Source: Gammaproteobacteria bacterium (GTDB lineage: Bacteria; Pseudomonadota; Gammaproteobacteria; Arenicellales; JAOTYS01). From it: a DNA stretch of 7,782 nt. Shown one piece after another: positions 1 through 6,076 of this stretch. The translations under genes and the position numbers were made by a program. Positions within the stretch are counted from its first letter, which is position 1, and every line of letters starts with the position of its first letter. The notes beneath the pieces were generated by a model, which saw only the letters and a program-made list of their open reading frames with translations, did no database searches and was not told the DNA's origin. Location: NCBI GenBank assembly GCA_029861795.1, contig JAOTYS010000220.1:1-7782 (forward strand). Reading direction: 5' to 3'.

Positions 1-206
1 TTTTCGATAGGATCGACACAATATCCACTGGAGCGTCCATAGGTCGTGAGCACAATCTGATCGCTCTCATTCGCCCGCACAAAGCAAAGACCACGTTGAC
101 CGTCATGTAATTTGCATGCCCGTGGACAAACGTCGCATTGAATCCGTCCATCTTCGAGACGATGCCAATACTTCGTCGCTACTGTGGTGTTGATTGATTC
201 GGGCAC
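1..206 (-). CDS. amrS: AmmeMemoRadiSam system radical SAM enzyme, N-terminal part (runs off the left edge)
   Basis: Reading the minus strand from GTG at 206 gives 68 codons open to the edge. Residues 13-22 (YWHRLEDGRI) and the segment LTTYGRSSGYC followed by VDPIEK are typical of the start of the AmmeMemoRadiSam radical SAM enzyme. Cysteines 24, 27, 31 and 41 form the family's N-terminal C-x2-C-x3-C-x9-C region; the radical SAM CxxxCxxC motif would lie beyond the edge. The family is named after its genomic association with Memo and AMMECR1 proteins, and its reaction is not settled to my knowledge. GTG is chosen because AGGAG (216-220) sits 9 nt before it. An in-frame ATG at 239 lacks a Shine-Dalgarno site and lies too close to the FNR-like box at 258-271. 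The partner genes are not visible here. Confidence 0.88.
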   Translation of the reverse strand, partial: MPESINTTVATKYWHRLEDGRIQCDVCPRACKLHDGQRGLCFVRANESDQIVLTTYGRSSGYCVDPIE

Positions 207-257
207 TACGATTATCTCCTCTTCTAGAAAAGATCGCATAAAGCGCCGGATTACGCT

Positions 258-271
258 TTGATTCAGATCAA
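258..271. promoter_or_regulatory. FNR-type box, perfect TTGAT-N4-ATCAA, upstream of amrS
   Basis: TTGATTCAGATCAA matches the FNR/Anr consensus at all ten specified positions. Its centre (264.5) is about 58 nt upstream of the amrS GTG on the minus strand. A class II activator at -41.5 would put the transcription start near 223, leaving a short leader that contains the ribosome binding site. The site is symmetric, so action on the rightward gene is possible but it is far away. Which CRP/FNR-family protein binds it cannot be told. Confidence 0.7.
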
Positions 272-451
272 GGATGAAATGCGGTTGTTCATATATTCGA
301 CAGAATCGACATTGCGATGGAGATGGGTTACGGGCGGGATTCGAACATATCGAGCTAGCTCCCGGTGATGGATATGTGCCCTAGAGAAGGCGAGCTTTAG
401 GGATGTAAAGGTAAACCTCAGAACGGTGTCTCGGTGTGGAGGCGAGCACGC

Positions 452-465
452 TTGACCTGGGTCAA
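452..465. promoter_or_regulatory. FNR-like palindrome TTGAC-N4-GTCAA upstream of the YcgL-like gene
   Basis: TTGACCTGGGTCAA is a perfect 14-bp palindrome with the spacing of an FNR site, but with C/G at the inner position of each half-site. Such variants are used by several FNR relatives such as the DNR/NNR and HcpR types. Its centre (458.5) is 67 nt before the ATG at 526. TAGGCT at 487-492 is a weak -10 candidate at roughly class II spacing. The box could control both the small gene and groEL behind it. Confidence 0.6.
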
Positions 466-525
466 AGAAAAAGAATCTATGTGGGATAGGCTACATCTTA
501 TTGTTTTTCAGAGAGGGACATAACG

Positions 526-789
526 ATGAAATTCTTGGTTTATCGCTGCGTCAAAGAGCCCGATTACTTTATCGTCACAGATAAAGATCACGTTCACAAG
601 GTGAAGGGCAGTCTCTGCCCCAGCGGTGGTGACGTAGAGGAGATCGGTGAATACGATGAGATGGGTAAATCGCGGGTAGCTTTTGATGAGACCCTAGCGA
701 AAAATTCGATCGAGCACCAGGGATATTATCTATTCGAGGCGAGCACCTTTGCGCCCGTATCGAAGTCTAGAGGAACTATGCCTGGATAA
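526..789 (+). CDS. YcgL domain-like small protein
   Basis: An 87-residue soluble protein. The ATG follows a GAGAGG Shine-Dalgarno sequence at a normal distance. The pattern resembles YcgL proteins: an opening FLVYR, an aromatic strand YFIV near residues 14-17, and a late I-E-H-Q-G-Y-Y-L segment (residues 62-69) that parallels the family's I-x-E-Q-G-[FY]-Y-L. The middle is more divergent, including a CPSGG stretch (31-35). I know of no firmly established biochemical role for YcgL. It lies 144 nt upstream of groEL on the same strand and downstream of an FNR-like palindrome, so it may be the first gene of a two-gene unit. The gene is probably real, given its ribosome binding site and protein-like composition; the family assignment is by eye. 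Confidence 0.7.
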   Translation: MKFLVYRCVKEPDYFIVTDKDHVHKVKGSLCPSGGDVEEIGEYDEMGKSRVAFDETLAKNSIEHQGYYLFEASTFAPVSKSRGTMPG

Positions 790-933
790 TCGCAGTAGCT
801 TTAAGATACTCCGTGGCAGTGAGTCGCTTCTTGATGAACAGCTGTAACGGCTGGGCAGACAAAGCGAGGTGGAGATCGAGCTGTTGTGGGGATAAGGAAC
901 TAATAACTAACACGACGTGGGAAGGAATGTACC

Positions 934-2556
934 ATGACCGCAAAGGCTATTGAATTTGATGAGGTCGCGCGGGCTAGCATGGCTCGAGGCGCAAATATTC
1001 TGGCGGACGCTGTAGCACTTACGTTGGGTCCTAGGGGGCGCCACGTAGTACTGGATAGGTCATTTGGTGCGCCAGTCGTGACGAAGGACGGTGTGTCTGT
1101 TGCTAAGGAGATTGAGCTTAAGGACAAATTTGAAAATCTTGGGGCCCAGATGGTCAAAGAGGTGGCTTCGCAGACCTCCGACGAGGCAGGAGACGGCACG
1201 ACCACTGCCACCCTGTTAGCGCAATCGATGTTTCGCGAGGGCCTGAAGGCGGTGACCGCTGGATTCGATCCAATGGATTTGAAGCGCGGCATCGACAAGG
1301 CAGTCGAGCAGGCGACCTCGGCTCTAGAAGACATTTCGCAGCCTTGTGATGATCCAAAAGCAATTGCCCAGGTCGGTACTATTTCGGCAAATGGTGATGC
1401 CGCTATCGGCCAGCTCATCTCAGATGCGATGGCCCAGGTGGGGAAGGAAGGGGCGATTACAGTTGAAGAAGGATCAACCTTGGAAAACGAACTCCAGGTC
1501 GTAGAAGGCATGCTGTTTGATCGAGGCTACTTATCCCCATATTTTGTCACTAATCAGGAGAACATGAGCTGCGAGCTGGATGATGTAAAGATACTTCTTT
1601 ACGACAAGAAAATCTCGAGTGTTCATGAACTTGTTGCGTTGTTGGAGACGGTATCCAAGGAGGGAAAGCCGCTCATGATCGTGGCGGAGGATGTAGAAGG
1701 GGAAGCGCTGGCGACGCTTGTGATTAACAGCATTCGCGGGATTCTAAAGGCTGTTGCGGTGAAAGCCCCCGGTTTTGGTGATCGACGAAAGGCGGTGCTT
1801 GAGGACATCGCGATACTCTGTGGTGCGAACCTCATTTCAGAGGACAGGGGCCTGACGTTAGAGAAAGTGAGTACTGATGATCTTGGTTCAGCAAAGCGTG
1901 TCCTCGTCACTAAAGACGACACTACTATTATCGACGGCGGAGGGAAGCCAACCGATATTGAAGCTCGTGTTCAACAGCTCAGGACGGAGCTTGACAACAC
2001 TACTTCGAAATACGATCGCGAAAAGCTCGAAGAGCGCATCGCAAAGCTATCCGGTGGTGTAGCGGAACTGAAGATTGGCGCAAGCACCGAAACGGAGATG
2101 AAGGAAAAGAAGGCTCGCGTCGAAGACGCACTCCATGCGACGCAAGCGGCAGTGCAAGAAGGCGTTGTGCCAGGCGGCGGGGTGGCGCTGATTAGAGCCT
2201 TGGAGCGACTCAAGGATATGAAAGGAGAGAACGATGATCAGGACATCGGGATCAATATTGTGAGGCATGCTATTGAGGATCCGTTGTGTCGAATCGTCAC
2301 CAATGCAGGAGTGGATGCGGCGCTTGTGGCAGATAGAGTGAAGCAGGGCACAGGTGCTTTCGGTTTTAACGCTGCTACCGAGGAATATGGTGACATGGTA
2401 GAAATGGGGATCCTCGATCCAACAAAAGTCGTGCGCATCGCGTTGCAAAAGGCTGCGTCAGTCGCAGGCTTAATGATCACAACTGAGGTAATGATCGCAG
2501 AGAGCTCGGAAGAGCTCCCCGAGGCTGAATATGATGCGGGCGCGCCGATGATGTAG
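934..2556 (+). CDS. groEL: GroEL / Hsp60 chaperonin, solo copy without GroES
   Basis: A full-length 540-residue group I chaperonin subunit, which forms a double-ring ATPase that folds cytosolic proteins with GroES. Numbering matches E. coli GroEL without indels to about residue 495: D52 (KDGVSVA), the GDGTTTAT phosphate loop with D87, catalytic D398 ([10 protein letters not shown]), GGG at 414-416 and D495 (GILDPTK). Substrate and GroES-contacting residues Y199, Y203, F204, L237, L259 and V263 are kept; 234 is Val and 264 is Ile, both conservative. The C-terminus ends in an acidic stretch and AGAPMM, without the usual GGM repeats. No groES precedes it and I see no CIRCE operator, so it is probably an accessory copy under different control. 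GGAAGG lies 8 nt before the ATG. It may be read from the FNR-like box at 452. Confidence 0.96.
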   Translation: MTAKAIEFDEVARASMARGANILADAVALTLGPRGRHVVLDRSFGAPVVTKDGVSVAKEIELKDKFENLGAQMVKEVASQTSDEAGDGTTTATLLAQSMFREGLKAVTAGFDPMDLKRGIDKAVEQATSALEDISQPCDDPKAIAQVGTISANGDAAIGQLISDAMAQVGKEGAITVEEGSTLENELQVVEGMLFDRGYLSPYFVTNQENMSCELDDVKILLYDKKISSVHELVALLETVSKEGKPLMIVAEDVEGEALATLVINSIRGILKAVAVKAPGFGDRRKAVLEDIAILCGANLISEDRGLTLEKVSTDDLGSAKRVLVTKDDTTIIDGGGKPTDIEARVQQLRTELDNTTSKYDREKLEERIAKLSGGVAELKIGASTETEMKEKKARVEDALHATQAAVQEGVVPGGGVALIRALERLKDMKGENDDQDIGINIVRHAIEDPLCRIVTNAGVDAALVADRVKQGTGAFGFNAATEEYGDMVEMGILDPTKVVRIALQKAASVAGLMITTEVMIAESSEELPEAEYDAGAPMM

Positions 2557-2584
2557 TCCGAGTGCTACAGTGCAGCGATGAGGA

Positions 2585-2628
2585 CTGACAGTGCGACAGT
2601 CGGCATCCGAATTGACAAAGACTGTCAG
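2585..2628. repeat. Nested inverted repeats downstream of groEL
   Basis: CTGACAGT (2585-2592) is matched by ACTGTCAG (2621-2628), and GACAGTC (2595-2601) by GACTGTC (2620-2626). The RNA could form either of two mutually exclusive hairpins about 30-70 nt after the groEL stop. No T-run follows, so a standard rho-independent terminator is not supported; RNA 3'-end protection or a protein-binding site are alternatives. Confidence 0.4.
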
Positions 2629-2718
2629 AATTAATCGTGACGGATTTCGCCTACAAGCAGACTTTCTATCTTTCCGCAGAATCGTCGATTGGATTTCTGC
2701 TTGCCGACATTCGAGCGT

Positions 2719-2734
2719 GGTCGTTCGAACGACC
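2719..2734. promoter_or_regulatory. 16-bp perfect palindrome, possible operator upstream of the cyclase gene
   Basis: GGTCGTTCGAACGACC reads the same on both strands with no spacer. It lies 145 nt before the cyclase GTG. The symmetry and length fit a dimeric repressor site, for example of the TetR kind, but no regulator gene is nearby and no copy was noticed elsewhere in the window. Confidence 0.35.
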
Positions 2735-2878
2735 GCCTCCAGATCAGAAAACGGAACATTGTTGATGAATGGGCAAGTCAGCCTTTAGCGAGATTCGGAC
2801 ATCCGTGTATTCGTGTGCAAGCAAGGGAGGAACTCCGCTAAACTGCTAGACCTTTCTGAGTCCAGCTAGGAGTATTCC

Positions 2879-4633
2879 GTGAGCGGAGAGAGCGTAGAGC
2901 GCAGGCTGACCACAATCCTAGCCGCCGATGTTGTTGGTTACAGCCGCCTAATGGCCGCCGACGAGGCTGGGACGCTCGCCCAGTTGAAGGCGCTGCGGAA
3001 AGAACTGATAGACCCTAAGACTGCGGAGTATGGGGGGCGGGTGGTCAAACTTATGGGCGATGGCACCCTCATGGAGTTCGCAAGCGTTGTGGACGCTGTC
3101 AACTTCGCCGTCGATATGCAGCGAGCCATTGCTCAGCATAACATCAACGTAGCGCAAGACCGTCGCATCATCTACCGGATCGGCATCAACATCGGCGATA
3201 TCATCGTTGACGGCGATGACATCTACGGCGATGGCGTGAATATCGCTGCTAGGTTGGAAGGGCTGGCCGAGCCGGGAGGTATCTGTGTTGCCCACAACGT
3301 CTTTGATCAGGTCAAAACCAAAGTTGAGGCGGGCTTCGAAGATGTTGGCGACAGGGAGGTAAAGAACATCCCAGAGCCCATCCGGGTGTATCGGGTGACA
3401 CTGGATGGGCCTACCGAGGTTAACAAGGGCGAGAACAAAACCTTATCCTTGCCCGACAAACCCTCCATCGCCGTTCTGCCTTTTACCAACATGAGCAGCG
3501 ACCCGGAGCAAGAGTATTTCAGTGACGGGATTACTGAAGACATTATCACCGAGCTTTCCAGATTTCGGGAACTTTTCGTGATCGCGCGAAATTCCTCCTT
3601 TTCCTACAAAGGCAAGGCGATAAAGGTCCAAGGCATCGCGACGGACTTGGGCGTCCGATATGTTCTTGAGGGGAGCGTTCGAGTAGCAGGTGATCGGATC
3701 CGCATCACTGCGCAGCTTATCGATGCGGAGACCGGGCATCACGTTTGGTCGGAACGATACAACCGCGAAATCACCGATCTATTTGCCTTGCAAGATGAAA
3801 TTGCACAGACCGTCGCGGGAGCGGTCGCCGGACGATTGAAGTTAACTGCGGAAGACCGGGCCGAGCGTAAGCCGATCGAAAATCTAGAAGCCTATGACTA
3901 CGCCCTCCGAGGCCAAAGCATCATCGCGGATACCAAGGAAAACAATCTTCGTGCACGACAGGCGTATGAGAAAGCCATAGAGCTCGAGTCAACCCTCACC
4001 ACGGCCTACGTGGGATTGGCCCGCAGCTATATCATCGAGTCGTTCAACTACTGGTGGGATCCGAACGACCGCCCGCTCGACCATGCCCTTGAGTACGCCG
4101 CCAAGGCTGTTTCCTTAGACAACACGGATAGCAAGGCACAGCTGATACTAGGCAGCGCTCTCATCTCAAGAGCGGAGTACGAGGAGGCGAAGGTTCATTT
4201 GGAACGTGCCCTTGAACTCAATCCCAACGACGGGGATGCATTTGCCCTCATGGGTGTTTTTTTGCAAGCAACGTGCAAGCCTCAAGAAGCGATCGACTCC
4301 TACCGCAAGGCGATGCGGCTCAATCCCTACTATCCTGCCTGGTACGTTTTGAGATTGGGCAGCGCATACTATGACGCAAGACAATATGAAGACGCCCTGA
4401 TTCCGTTGAAGGAAGCAATTGAGCGCAATCCGAAGTTCAAGCAGGCCCGCCTGACACTCGCCGCCACATATGCACAACTCGATCGGATTGAGCAAGCGCG
4501 AAATCAAGTGGAAAGACTTCTCGCCGACCACCCTGATGCCTCTATAAAACAGGAAGGCCAATGGGAGTTTGCGAGGGACGAATGGGTAGAGCATTGGATC
4601 GGAGCTTTACGGAAAGCGGGCCTGCCGGAGTGA
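2879..4633 (+). CDS. Class III adenylate cyclase with TolB-like domain and TPR repeats
   Basis: A 584-residue soluble protein with no signal peptide or membrane segment. Residues 8-175 are a class III cyclase domain. Visible are metal ligands D17 (AADVVGYS) and D61 (GDGTLMEF), K57 and D114 at the adenine-specifying positions, and N121 and R125 (VNIAARL) of the transition state. The active site therefore appears complete for ATP to cAMP. Residues 194-320 (PSIAVLPFTNMSSD, then VRYVLEGSVR, then LIDAETGHHVWSERY) are the TolB N-terminal/FlgO-like domain common in these fusions. Residues about 355-555 hold five or six TPRs, a likely protein-binding or regulatory arm. GTG is supported by AGGAG 6 nt upstream. 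Similar fusions are common in proteobacteria, often in many copies per genome. Its signal is unknown. It stands alone with its own upstream region and no FNR-like box. Confidence 0.9.
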   Translation: MSGESVERRLTTILAADVVGYSRLMAADEAGTLAQLKALRKELIDPKTAEYGGRVVKLMGDGTLMEFASVVDAVNFAVDMQRAIAQHNINVAQDRRIIYRIGINIGDIIVDGDDIYGDGVNIAARLEGLAEPGGICVAHNVFDQVKTKVEAGFEDVGDREVKNIPEPIRVYRVTLDGPTEVNKGENKTLSLPDKPSIAVLPFTNMSSDPEQEYFSDGITEDIITELSRFRELFVIARNSSFSYKGKAIKVQGIATDLGVRYVLEGSVRVAGDRIRITAQLIDAETGHHVWSERYNREITDLFALQDEIAQTVAGAVAGRLKLTAEDRAERKPIENLEAYDYALRGQSIIADTKENNLRARQAYEKAIELESTLTTAYVGLARSYIIESFNYWWDPNDRPLDHALEYAAKAVSLDNTDSKAQLILGSALISRAEYEEAKVHLERALELNPNDGDAFALMGVFLQATCKPQEAIDSYRKAMRLNPYYPAWYVLRLGSAYYDARQYEDALIPLKEAIERNPKFKQARLTLAATYAQLDRIEQARNQVERLLADHPDASIKQEGQWEFARDEWVEHWIGALRKAGLPE

Positions 4634-4728
4634 CGGGCGCATGTTCGGAAAGGATTAAAACCGGTGGTACGAGGCTCGTGGAAAGAACGACCGTTTTTTG
4701 GTCCTAGTATGTTGAAAAACTCATCGTC

Positions 4729-4748
4729 ACTCCCGCGCAGGCGGGAGT
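4729..4748. repeat. REP-like palindrome, part of a degenerate interspersed repeat
   Basis: ACTCCCGC and GCGGGAGT flank a GCAG loop, giving a perfect 8-bp stem. The following text (CCAGG, then GGATTCCCGC near 4784-4793) has the look of the widespread extragenic repeats written TCACTCCCGCGCAGGCGGGA or close variants, which usually occur as facing hairpins. Here the second hairpin arm is imperfect and runs into CCCCGCGGGG (4819-4828), where the dioxygenase remnant also stops matching. The element probably spans about 4716-4828; its true ends cannot be set from one copy. Confidence 0.6.
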
Positions 4749-4828
4749 CCAGGGAGTTGAATGTTGTGGAATCGATGCACTACCGGATTCCCGCTGGAGC
4801 CTGCCCTCGACCCCGATGCCCCGCGGGG

Positions 4829-5010
4829 ATGTGTGCCAGCAAAGTCCGTGCGGCCAAAGGGAGCGTCGTCCAGATACGGTTGGAGCTCCGCGTGCAGCGC
4901 GTCCATGGTGACTGCGTCCCCACGGCTCTCGACAATAGCGCATCCGGCGCGTTCGAGCTCCGCCGTCAACGCGTCAGCACTCGCGTCGGGAAAGTCGTAA
5001 TGGATACCAT
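4829..5010 (-). pseudogene. Phytanoyl-CoA dioxygenase family, N-terminal fragment with frameshift
   Basis: The minus strand has an ATG at 5010 with GGAGG (5019-5023) 8 nt before it. It reads MVSITTFP and then hits a stop within a few codons. Moving to the neighbouring frame near 4988-4990 restores a sequence typical of the start of PhyH-family Fe(II)/2-oxoglutarate oxygenases: DASADALTAELERAGCAIVE, later MDALHAELQPYLDDAPFGR, then TDFAGTH. One lost base therefore explains the break. Similarity ends after FAGTH, where members usually go on with TRRTG; instead the repeat element begins. The HxD...H iron-binding core is absent, so no enzyme can be made. An undisrupted 157-codon frame through the region would join unrelated leader, remnant and repeat, and is not a credible gene. 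Confidence 0.68.
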
Positions 5011-5205
5011 TGAGTTGTCCTCCGGCGGCCTCGGACAGCAAGAGCTGCTGCGGCTTTTGGAAGAAGTGGCTATCGCCCGACCGGCCGTCTCGACCGAACG
5101 GATGGCCCTCACCTAGCAGGGTAATGTACGTTACACCGCAACCAGGCCAGTCACAGTATCGTGGAAAACTCGTATTCGAAACTGCTTCAACGCGGATCAA
5201 ACAAG

Positions 5206-5222
5206 GACCGATTTCGCCGGTC
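5206..5222 (-). terminator. Weak hairpin, possible terminator of the CBS gene
   Basis: On the minus strand GACCG and CGGTC form a 5-bp stem around a 7-nt loop, followed by CTTGTTTG. It starts 18 nt beyond the CBS stop codon. The stem is short and the T tract broken, so termination here is only a possibility. Confidence 0.3.
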
Positions 5223-5239
5223 TGCAGCTTCCGGTTTAA

Positions 5240-5737
5240 TCAATCCCAGTCTTTCAAATCATTGGGCGGTACCTCCACCTCTTCCGTTTCCTCAAACAAT
5301 TCCTCTGGTTCTCTTTCTTCCAGCTGCTCAAGCAGATTGATCGCTACTGCCACGAAGTCACTATCGGTAACAATCCCCTTTAACTTTCCGTTATCTACCA
5401 CTGGCAGACATCCATATTTGTGTGCCTGAAGGTGAATCGCAGCTTGCCTAAGGTGGGCATTCTGATCGATTGCCGATACATCACGAGTCATGATCTGCGA
5501 AAGCGGAATCTGTGACTTGGATCGTCCATGGTCTTTATCGTATGCGTGCGCGATTACACTTTCCGAGGCTGCGAGAATGTCGCGCTGTGTCACCAACCCT
5601 ATCGGTCGCCCATCATCATCGACGATCGGGATATGACGAACGTGCTCCTTGGTCATCAGTGCACGAGCATCATCGATAGTGTTACTCTCCTTCAGCGTAT
5701 GAACATCAGTGCTCATGATTTCATCAACAGTCATCAT
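5240..5737 (-). CDS. Protein with two CBS domains and an acidic tail
   Basis: A 165-residue cytosolic protein made almost only of a tandem CBS (Bateman) module. CBS1 covers about residues 2-60 (VDEIMSTDVHTL, then HIPIVDDDGRPIGLVTQRD) and CBS2 about 78-135 (LSQIMTRDVSAI, then LPVVDNGKLKGIVTDSD). Each ends in the GxxTxxD signature (G47/T50/D53 and G121/T124/D127) that commonly contacts the ribose of adenine nucleotides. The tail (138-165) is strongly acidic, with 15 Glu or Asp residues. Such stand-alone proteins are thought to sense AMP, ATP or similar ligands and to modulate a partner; the partner here is unknown. Two adjacent ATG codons are possible starts (5737 and 5734), with only a weak upstream GGA. 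It is divergent from the NosR-like gene, with an FNR-like box 66 nt upstream. Confidence 0.9.
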   Translation of the reverse strand: MMTVDEIMSTDVHTLKESNTIDDARALMTKEHVRHIPIVDDDGRPIGLVTQRDILAASESVIAHAYDKDHGRSKSQIPLSQIMTRDVSAIDQNAHLRQAAIHLQAHKYGCLPVVDNGKLKGIVTDSDFVAVAINLLEQLEEREPEELFEETEEVEVPPNDLKDWD

Positions 5738-5796
5738 GATGGTGTCCGCTTTGATTGAAATATATTCTTGTCTAGCACCTTTAGTTTTGGCGGATG

Positions 5797-5810
5797 TTGA
5801 CTCAGATCAA
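5797..5810. promoter_or_regulatory. FNR-like box TTGAC-N4-ATCAA upstream of the CBS gene
   Basis: TTGACTCAGATCAA has one perfect FNR half-site (ATCAA) and one single-base variant. Its N4 spacer, TCAG, is the same as in the perfect box at 258. The centre (5803.5) lies about 66 nt upstream of the CBS start on the minus strand. AAGAAT (5769-5764, minus) is a possible -10 element at near class II distance. Confidence 0.6.
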
Positions 5811-5950
5811 GTAATTTTGAGCATTTGTGAAGGGGCTATTGCCCGGCGCAGGCTCGCAGATCAAAGTCAGTGTGAGGCGGGCTCAGCGTGGGTGGCCAAT
5901 GACTATAGTGAATGCTGAGACAACTCGATCCGTGACGTCCGAACAGTGAT

Positions 5951-5966
5951 GCCTAGTAACCTAGGC
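5951..5966. promoter_or_regulatory. Inverted repeat GCCTAG-N4-CTAGGC
   Basis: Two perfect 6-bp arms around TAAC lie 25 bp upstream of the FNR-like box that serves the NosR-like gene. This could be a second operator for that promoter or a chance palindrome. No known consensus is recognised. Confidence 0.3.
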
Positions 5967-5991
5967 CGGGTGGTTCGAGCCCACAGAGTCG

Positions 5992-6005
5992 TTGACTGAG
6001 ATCAA
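5992..6005. promoter_or_regulatory. FNR-like box TTGAC-N4-ATCAA upstream of the NosR-like gene
   Basis: TTGACTGAGATCAA has the same half-sites as the box at 5797. Its centre (5998.5) is 79 nt before the GTG at 6077. TACTGT (6030-6035) is a poor -10 candidate at about the class II distance. Control of nos and nir genes by FNR/DNR-type regulators is well known in denitrifiers, which agrees with this placement. Confidence 0.62.
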
Positions 6006-6076
6006 GGCACGCTTTGGGCTATCTGGTTCTACTGTTGCCGTGAGCGAAATACTTCTGCATAAAAAGGTCTCTCCCT

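Larger units (their letters stand above)
207..525. other. Divergent intergenic region between amrS and the YcgL-like gene
   Basis: This 319-bp stretch holds no gene I can support. It contains two FNR-like palindromes, one near each divergent gene. A stretch around 325-345 (cgggcgggattcgaac) resembles a tRNA T-loop read backwards, but no tRNA can be folded from it. The rest shows nothing recognisable. Confidence 0.6.
2557..2878. other. Intergenic region between groEL and the cyclase gene
   Basis: These 322 bp carry inverted repeats just after groEL (2585-2628) and a 16-bp perfect palindrome (2719-2734). A 65-codon GTG-started frame across 2591-2788 has no Shine-Dalgarno site or recognisable protein pattern, so I do not call it. 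No FNR-like box is present. The AGGAG ribosome binding site of the cyclase is at 2868-2872. Confidence 0.55.
4634..5239. other. Non-coding stretch with REP-like repeat and gene remnant
   Basis: About 600 bp without an intact gene. It contains a REP-like palindrome near 4729-4748, the broken phytanoyl-CoA dioxygenase start on the minus strand, and about 230 bp (5011-5239) with only a weak hairpin. Several long frames cross it on both strands, but none has a ribosome binding site and protein-like content over its full length. Confidence 0.55.
5738..6076. other. Divergent promoter region between the CBS and NosR-like genes
   Basis: 339 bp with no supported gene. It holds two FNR-like boxes about 195 bp apart, one close to each divergent gene, and an extra inverted repeat at 5951-5966. 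The arrangement suggests two separate promoters rather than one shared site. Confidence 0.6.

Noticed and set aside
317..375. tRNA-like stretch on the minus strand (reverse of cgggcgggattcgaac)
   Set aside because: The T-loop sequence is present, but the T stem and acceptor arms do not pair, and the end does not align with CCA. Most likely chance, or a very decayed remnant.
790..933. Heat-shock control of groEL (CIRCE or sigma-32 promoter)
   Set aside because: No TTAGCACTC inverted repeat. CTTGATG near 831 has no matching CCCCAT element at proper spacing.
2591..2788. 65-codon GTG-started frame after groEL
   Set aside because: It overlaps the inverted repeats, has no Shine-Dalgarno sequence and no family resemblance.
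4688..4705. Terminator after the cyclase gene
   Set aside because: Only a 4-bp GACC/GGTC stem with the T-run inside the loop, which does not fit a rho-independent terminator.
4664..5116. 150-codon plus-strand frame
   Set aside because: It is the antisense of the remnant and repeat, has no ribosome binding site, and its composition is not protein-like.
4727..5200. 157-codon minus-strand frame across the dioxygenase remnant
   Set aside because: It joins unrecognisable leader sequence, the remnant and the repeat. The plausible original start is ATG at 5010 in another frame with a strong ribosome binding site.
4634..5239. Insertion sequence or transposon
   Set aside because: No transposase frame and no long terminal inverted repeats. 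The palindromic text fits a non-coding REP-like repeat better.
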